Assembly: GCA_902766625.1 (NCBI GenBank)
Contig: CACXEH010000107.1
Location: 1-50,452, forward strand
Source: an uncultured Bacteroidales bacterium
GTDB lineage: Bacteria; Bacteroidota; Bacteroidia; Bacteroidales; Bacteroidaceae
DNA length: 50,452 nucleotides
Direction of reading: 5' to 3'
In this document: piece after piece, positions 46,675-50,452 of the stretch
Layout of the letters: every line of letters begins with the position of its first letter
Numbering within the stretch: the stretch's first letter is position 1
Made by a program: the position numbers and the translations under genes
Notes under the pieces: generated by a model
Database searches by the model: none
Seen by the model: the letters and a program-made list of their open reading frames with translations, nothing else
What the model was told of the DNA's origin: nothing

Positions 46675-47795
46675 TGACCATAAAACAAATAGAGGTTACG
46701 GTGCGTGATATTGTCCGTGGCTATGTGAACAATGATGAACAAGGTGTACGCGGCTTTGACGGCAGGTTGGATATCCGTCCGCCTTACCAGCGTGAGTTTA
46801 TCTACAGTGAAAAAGAGCAGCAGGCGGTGATAACCACCGTGTTGAACGGCTATCCGCTGAATGTGATGTATTGGGTCAAGCGCAGTGACGATGCGGAATG
46901 TCCCTACGAGGTGATGGACGGCCAGCAGCGCACACTCTCGCTATGCGAATATGTGGACGGTAAGTTTGCCTATGACTTTAAAAACTTCTTCAACCAGCCC
47001 GAGGATGTTCAGGAAAAGATACTCAACTATCCGCTTACTATCTACGTCTGTGAGGGTGAAGCTTCGGAGAAATTGGAGTGGTTTAAGACTATCAATATAG
47101 CAGGCAAGCCACTGAATGAGCAGGAAATCAATAACGCCGTGTATGCAGGTCCTTTTGTGACAGATGCAAAGAAGCATTTCTCCAAATCCACCTGCGGTGC
47201 CTACCGCTTGGGCAAGGACCTTGTCAACGGAACGCCTATCCGGCAGGATTTTTTGAGAAAAGCCTTAGAGTGGATGGCGGCACATGAGACCCGGCAAGGT
47301 CACCGCACAACCATTGTCAGCTATATGGCAGACCATCAGCATGACCCCAACGCAAACAATCTGTGGTCGTATTTCCAACAGGTCTTGAACTGGACAATTA
47401 CAAATTTTGACATGAAGAAGTTCAAGAAGATCATGAAGGGACTCGACTTGGCCCTCTTCTATGACCGTTTTCATGATACGGCTCTGGACACCGTAGCGTT
47501 GGCAAAACAGATTTCAACCCTGATGCGAGACAGTGAGGTGCAAAATCCTCACGGCATCATACCTTATGTGCTGACAGGCGATGAGCGTAGTCTTGATCTT
47601 CGTGCTTTTCCTGAAGACATTAAACTGGCAGTCTGGGAGAAGCAGCAGCATATCTGTCCTCATTGCGGAAAGGAATTTGATTACGAGTTCATGGAAGGCG
47701 ACCATATCACGCCTTGGCGCGACGGCGGCCGTACAGTCATAGAAAACTGTCAGATGCTCTGTAAAGAGTGCAACCGCAGAAAAGGTGCGAAATAG
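46671..47795 (+). CDS. DUF262-HNH nuclease-like protein, partner of the methyltransferase
   Basis: The 374-residue protein has an N-terminal DUF262 (ParB/sulfiredoxin-like, GmrS-like) domain with IRPPYQREFIYSEKEQQAVI and the nucleotide-binding motif MDGQQRTLSL (about residues 82-91), and a C-terminal HNH nuclease domain: CPHCG near 330, GDHITPWRDGGRTVIENC and LCKECNRRKG. DUF262 plus HNH is the plan of GmrSD-type and related defence nucleases, in which the N-terminal domain hydrolyses NTP to license cleavage. Coupling to a methyltransferase suggests that methylation protects the host, which is an inference. Alternative: a modification-dependent nuclease. Confidence 0.85.
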   Translation: MMTIKQIEVTVRDIVRGYVNNDEQGVRGFDGRLDIRPPYQREFIYSEKEQQAVITTVLNGYPLNVMYWVKRSDDAECPYEVMDGQQRTLSLCEYVDGKFAYDFKNFFNQPEDVQEKILNYPLTIYVCEGEASEKLEWFKTINIAGKPLNEQEINNAVYAGPFVTDAKKHFSKSTCGAYRLGKDLVNGTPIRQDFLRKALEWMAAHETRQGHRTTIVSYMADHQHDPNANNLWSYFQQVLNWTITNFDMKKFKKIMKGLDLALFYDRFHDTALDTVALAKQISTLMRDSEVQNPHGIIPYVLTGDERSLDLRAFPEDIKLAVWEKQQHICPHCGKEFDYEFMEGDHITPWRDGGRTVIENCQMLCKECNRRKGAK

Positions 47796-47881
47796 ATTAC
47801 AGCATGTTATATCTGGGATAGTGTTACTTTGAAATCTTTGTAATAAAAGAGATTGAAGGGCTGTGTGTGATGAAAAATTAT

Positions 47882-47889
47882 TAATTTTG
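47882..47889 (+). promoter_or_regulatory. Bacteroidetes -7 box for the CstA-type gene
   Basis: TAATTTTG fits TAnnTTTG, 31 bases before the ATG at 47921. Confidence 0.6.
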
Positions 47890-47920
47890 TACATTATATG
47901 TCATATAAAGTATAAGTACA

Positions 47921-49396
47921 ATGATATCATTTGTTATCAGTCTCATAGCTCTGGTCTTGGGCTATTTTATTTATGGAAAAATAGTTGAGCGCATAGTCGG
48001 TCCTGATGCCGACAGAACGACGCCTTGTTATGCCTCTCAGGATGGTGTGGACTTTATCCCTATGCCGACGTGGAAAGTCTATCTCATACAGTTTCTCAAT
48101 ATTGCCGGTACGGGCCCAATCTTCGGTGCCATACAGGGTATATTGTTCGGCCCGGCGGCTTTCTTCTGGATTGTGCTGGGCTGTATCTTCGGCGGAGCAG
48201 TCCACGACTATCTCTCGGCGATGATATCCCTGCGCCGCAACGGTGCTAACCTGCCTGAGATTATCGGTGACGAACTGGGCAGTTCGGTGCGTTTCGTCAT
48301 GCGCATCTTCGCTCTGGTGCTGATGATACTGGTCGGCGCGGTGTTCTGCACCACACCTGCCGGTCTGCTCGAATCCATGACATCCGCCGGCGACAGCTTC
48401 ATCGGCTCCAAACTCTTCTGGATGTTCGTCATCATTGCATACTATATCCTTGCAACCCTGTTGCCTATCGACAAAATCATCGGGCGCATTTACCCTGTCT
48501 TTGGCGTAGCATTGCTGCTCATGGCGCTGGGCATGGTGGGCGGTATCTTTGTCTATGACGGCAACATCCCCGAGATTACTGAGGCATTCTCCAACCATCA
48601 TCCCTCAAGTTCCATTCCTATCTTTCCGGGCCTGTGCATCACCATTGCCTGTGGTGCAGTGAGCGGTTTCCATGCCACTCAGAGCCCCATGATGGCACGC
48701 TGTCTCAAGAATGAGCGTCTGGGTCGCCGTGTGTTCTACGGCGCTATGATAACCGAGGGCATCATCGCCCTTGTGTGGGCAGCCGCCGCTATCAAGTTTG
48801 CCGACAGCATTACACAGTATTCAGGTACGCCATACGAAAAACTGTGGGCGCTGATGACTCAGGGTGGGACGGCCAACGCCAACCCTGCACTGATAGTCAA
48901 CATGGTTTGCCACAGTTGGTTGGGAACAGTAGGAGCCGTACTGGCTATTCTGGGTGTCGTCGCTGCGCCGATTACTTCGGGCGACACGGCGTTCCGCTGT
49001 GCGCGCCTTATCGCCTCCGACTTCCTGCACATGAAGCAAAACAAGATTGCCCAGCGCCTGGTAATATCCCTGCCTATCTTCGCTATCGCCATCGTATTGC
49101 TGTTTGTCAAGTTTGACGTGCTGTGGCGTTACTTCGCATGGTGCAACCAGACTTTGTCCGTCTTTACCTTCTGGGCTATCACCGTCTGTCTTGCCAAGGC
49201 AGGCAAAAACTATTGGGTAAGTCTGGTGCCGGGACTGTTCATGACCTATGTATGTGCCACATACATCTGTGTCGCTCCTGAAGGCTTTACCATACCGCAG
49301 ACCATATCCCACTGCATAGGCTTCGCTGTGCTGTTTGCCCTTGTGTTTACTTTCTTCAGGTGGAAAAAACAGATGGGAACGCCTGACTTTAAGTAA
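47921..49396 (+). CDS. CstA-family (carbon starvation) transporter
   Basis: The 491-residue membrane protein has about a dozen transmembrane helices and the CstA signatures DADRTTPCYASQDGVDFIPM, FLNIAGTGPIFGAIQG, IFGGAVHDYLSAMISLRRNG and GFHATQSPMMARCL. E. coli CstA has about 700 residues; shorter versions like this are usual in Bacteroidetes. CstA/BtsT proteins import pyruvate or peptides; which one applies is not clear from sequence. It has its own promoter and terminator, so it stands alone. Confidence 0.9.
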   Translation: MISFVISLIALVLGYFIYGKIVERIVGPDADRTTPCYASQDGVDFIPMPTWKVYLIQFLNIAGTGPIFGAIQGILFGPAAFFWIVLGCIFGGAVHDYLSAMISLRRNGANLPEIIGDELGSSVRFVMRIFALVLMILVGAVFCTTPAGLLESMTSAGDSFIGSKLFWMFVIIAYYILATLLPIDKIIGRIYPVFGVALLLMALGMVGGIFVYDGNIPEITEAFSNHHPSSSIPIFPGLCITIACGAVSGFHATQSPMMARCLKNERLGRRVFYGAMITEGIIALVWAAAAIKFADSITQYSGTPYEKLWALMTQGGTANANPALIVNMVCHSWLGTVGAVLAILGVVAAPITSGDTAFRCARLIASDFLHMKQNKIAQRLVISLPIFAIAIVLLFVKFDVLWRYFAWCNQTLSVFTFWAITVCLAKAGKNYWVSLVPGLFMTYVCATYICVAPEGFTIPQTISHCIGFAVLFALVFTFFRWKKQMGTPDFK

Positions 49397-49428
49397 GGCT
49401 TTTTCGGATTCCTTATTAGAACGATATC

Positions 49429-49470
49429 ATATACCGGTGTGCCGACAGGTGCACCGGTATATGTTTTATT
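49429..49470 (+). terminator. Terminator after the CstA-type gene
   Basis: A perfect 12-bp stem CATATACCGGTG (49429-49440) with 49453-49464 and a twelve-base loop is followed by TTTTAT. Confidence 0.85.
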
Positions 49471-49523
49471 CCTTTCCGCCTGATGCCCGCAGACTGAGCG
49501 GGCCTGTCGTCGATAAATATTTC

Positions 49524-49586
49524 ATTCCAGCCCATGGAACTTACGTTCCATTCCTTGGAACCTACATTCCAGCCTATGGAACATAG
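49524..49586. repeat. Array C: three 21-bp palindromic units
   Basis: Units start at 49524, 49545 and 49566, exactly 21 apart, each R-TTCCA, five bases, TGGAA, five bases, without any mismatch in the arms. It is the cleanest of the three arrays and lies after the CstA terminator and before the promoter of the next plus-strand gene. The right flank (ATATCGGCGAAAGCGG) resembles that of array B (ATAGTCGGGAGAAACGG), hinting that more than the units was copied. Confidence 0.9.
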
Positions 49587-49661
49587 AACATATCGGCGAA
49601 AGCGGCATAAAAATACGGCTGATAAAATAGCAAACTGCAGCGCTGTTTCAAGGAAAATCAG

Positions 49662-49669
49662 TAATTTTG
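49662..49669 (+). promoter_or_regulatory. Bacteroidetes -7 box for the terminal lipoprotein gene
   Basis: TAATTTTG fits TAnnTTTG; about 50 bases before the ATG at 49725. Confidence 0.55.
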
Positions 49670-49724
49670 CTACAAGACCCCGCCAAGCCTTGTCGCGATG
49701 CCTAAAAGCGTGGGTCGCTTTTGT

Positions 49725-50452
49725 ATGAAAAGAATGAAACCGTGGATGATGGCCGCCATCCTTATACTTTGCGGCGCGAGTGTGTTTGTTTGCTCTTGCA
49801 ATAAAGGAACTACTGCCGAATACCCCTATGTGTCCGGCACGCTGGACAATGCGTTGGAGCCCGATAGTGCCCCAGCTTGGGTAATGGAGGCTATGGAGCG
49901 GGCAGAACGCTTCCATTGTTATGAAATCATGTGCGACACGGCGCATGCCATCTGTGTAGAAGCCATTGGCGAGGTTGACAATACGCCTACTGAGGGCTAC
50001 GGCATCGTGGTGGAGAAGGGGGCCGTGTCCACCAACTTCCTCAACCTTCGCAATTCCCGCAATCCCATGGCCAGGTTCATCGAGAAGGACAACGTCCTCT
50101 GGCTCTCGTGTAGTGCCATGGAAGGTACAGGCGTGGCGGTAGAGCGCCTGTATCAGATTCGCTTCGACGAGGAGGACAAAGCCTATATTGCCATGAGCAT
50201 TGACCCCTACGACCTGCAGCAGCAACTCTGCCAGCGTCTTGGCTACAGCATCGAAGGAGAGCAGGTGACATTCTACGACGGCGGGCGCGAAATAGCCCGT
50301 GCCACGAACACCGTCACCGACATGGGTGGCTTTGACAATGAACAACCCCTGTGGATAGGCGAGCAAATCCAGTATGACCTGAGTGGCGACGCTCCCCGTC
50401 TGCTCTTCACGCCCGGCATAAAATTTACCACCGGCCTGGTGCTCACCTATGA
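49725..50452 (+). CDS. Hypothetical lipoprotein, 3' end outside window
   Basis: A frame without stop runs from the ATG at 49725 to the window edge (242 codons visible). It starts MKRMKPWMMAAILILCGASV followed by FVCSCNKG, a lipoprotein-like signal peptide. The mature part is acidic, with paired motifs such as ALEPDSAPAWVMEAMERAER, VEKGAVSTNFLNLRNSRNP and SIDPYDLQQQLCQRLGY. I recognise no family. An in-frame ATG at 49698 is an alternative start but gives a worse signal peptide. A long minus-strand open frame over the same stretch is rejected as a shadow. Confidence 0.7.
   Translation, partial: MKRMKPWMMAAILILCGASVFVCSCNKGTTAEYPYVSGTLDNALEPDSAPAWVMEAMERAERFHCYEIMCDTAHAICVEAIGEVDNTPTEGYGIVVEKGAVSTNFLNLRNSRNPMARFIEKDNVLWLSCSAMEGTGVAVERLYQIRFDEEDKAYIAMSIDPYDLQQQLCQRLGYSIEGEQVTFYDGGREIARATNTVTDMGGFDNEQPLWIGEQIQYDLSGDAPRLLFTPGIKFTTGLVLTY

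Noticed and set aside
49416..50366. Minus-strand 316-codon open frame covering array C and the terminal lipoprotein
   Set aside because: The plus strand has a -7 box, a signal peptide and an unbroken frame; the minus translation has no start context or known domain.

Overview
The window looks like a piece of a Bacteroidales chromosome, most probably Prevotellaceae. The evidence is: many promoters of the Bacteroidetes type (a -7 box TAnnTTTG) in front of genes; a short primary sigma factor (286 aa) of the Bacteroidetes kind; Bacteroidetes-restricted families (TamL, BtuG-like propeller, DUF5606, DUF2027, the long NusB); and a BspA-type leucine-rich repeat protein with a Prevotella-like C-terminal tail. 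Most of the window is housekeeping; no phage, integrase, transposase or CRISPR locus was seen.

Layout. 1-1.24 kb: end of an unknown gene and a degenerate GH127-like gene. 1.4-6.5 kb (+): dipeptidyl peptidase III, an AlkD-like HEAT protein, a Fur-family regulator, purA and a DUF5606 gene, closed by a strong terminator. 6.5-8.75 kb (+): a ClpB without its N-terminal domain. 8.7-11.7 kb (-): nusB-yajC-ybbR-coaE. 11.8-12.5 kb (-): upp. 12.7-14.7 kb (+): groES-groEL. 14.7-16.5 kb (+): a QueA-type gene and a Nudix gene. 16.7-19 kb (-): a secreted amidotransferase-like protein and rpoD. 19.1-21 kb: an AraC regulator, tRNA-Lys(CTT) and a YycJ-type metallo-hydrolase. 21-23.8 kb: a small lipoprotein and tamL. 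23.8-25 kb: an rRNA/tRNA 2'-O-methyltransferase and a small ORF. 25-29.8 kb (-): two exported calcineurin-like phosphoesterases, a DAACS transporter, and tRNA-Ser(CGA) overlapping the transporter's 3' end. 29.8-33.2 kb (+): a cobalamin riboswitch driving btuB and a BtuG-like lipoprotein. 33.3-38.5 kb (-): a tight slyD-aroC-hexosaminidase-P1 peptidase operon. 38.8-40.8 kb (+): BspA-like protein and a DUF2027 protein. 40.9-44.7 kb (+): etfB-etfA-acyl-CoA dehydrogenase. 44.8-45.3 kb (-): cupin. 45.3-47.8 kb (+): a candidate structured RNA, an EcoRI-family adenine methyltransferase and a DUF262-HNH protein. 47.9-50.45 kb (+): a CstA-type transporter and a truncated lipoprotein gene.

The most unusual items are: (1) three dispersed arrays (16581, 33227, 49524) of 21-bp palindromic units with strict spacing, each in the intergenic space after a plus-strand gene; (2) a candidate structured RNA at about 45340-45598, with three tetraloop hairpins, then a rod made of nested helices, then a terminator, directly upstream of (3) a translationally coupled methyltransferase/DUF262-HNH pair that looks like a restriction-modification or defence module; and (4) a transporter gene whose stop codon lies inside tRNA-Ser. 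All functions are inferred from reading the sequence; no database search was run.
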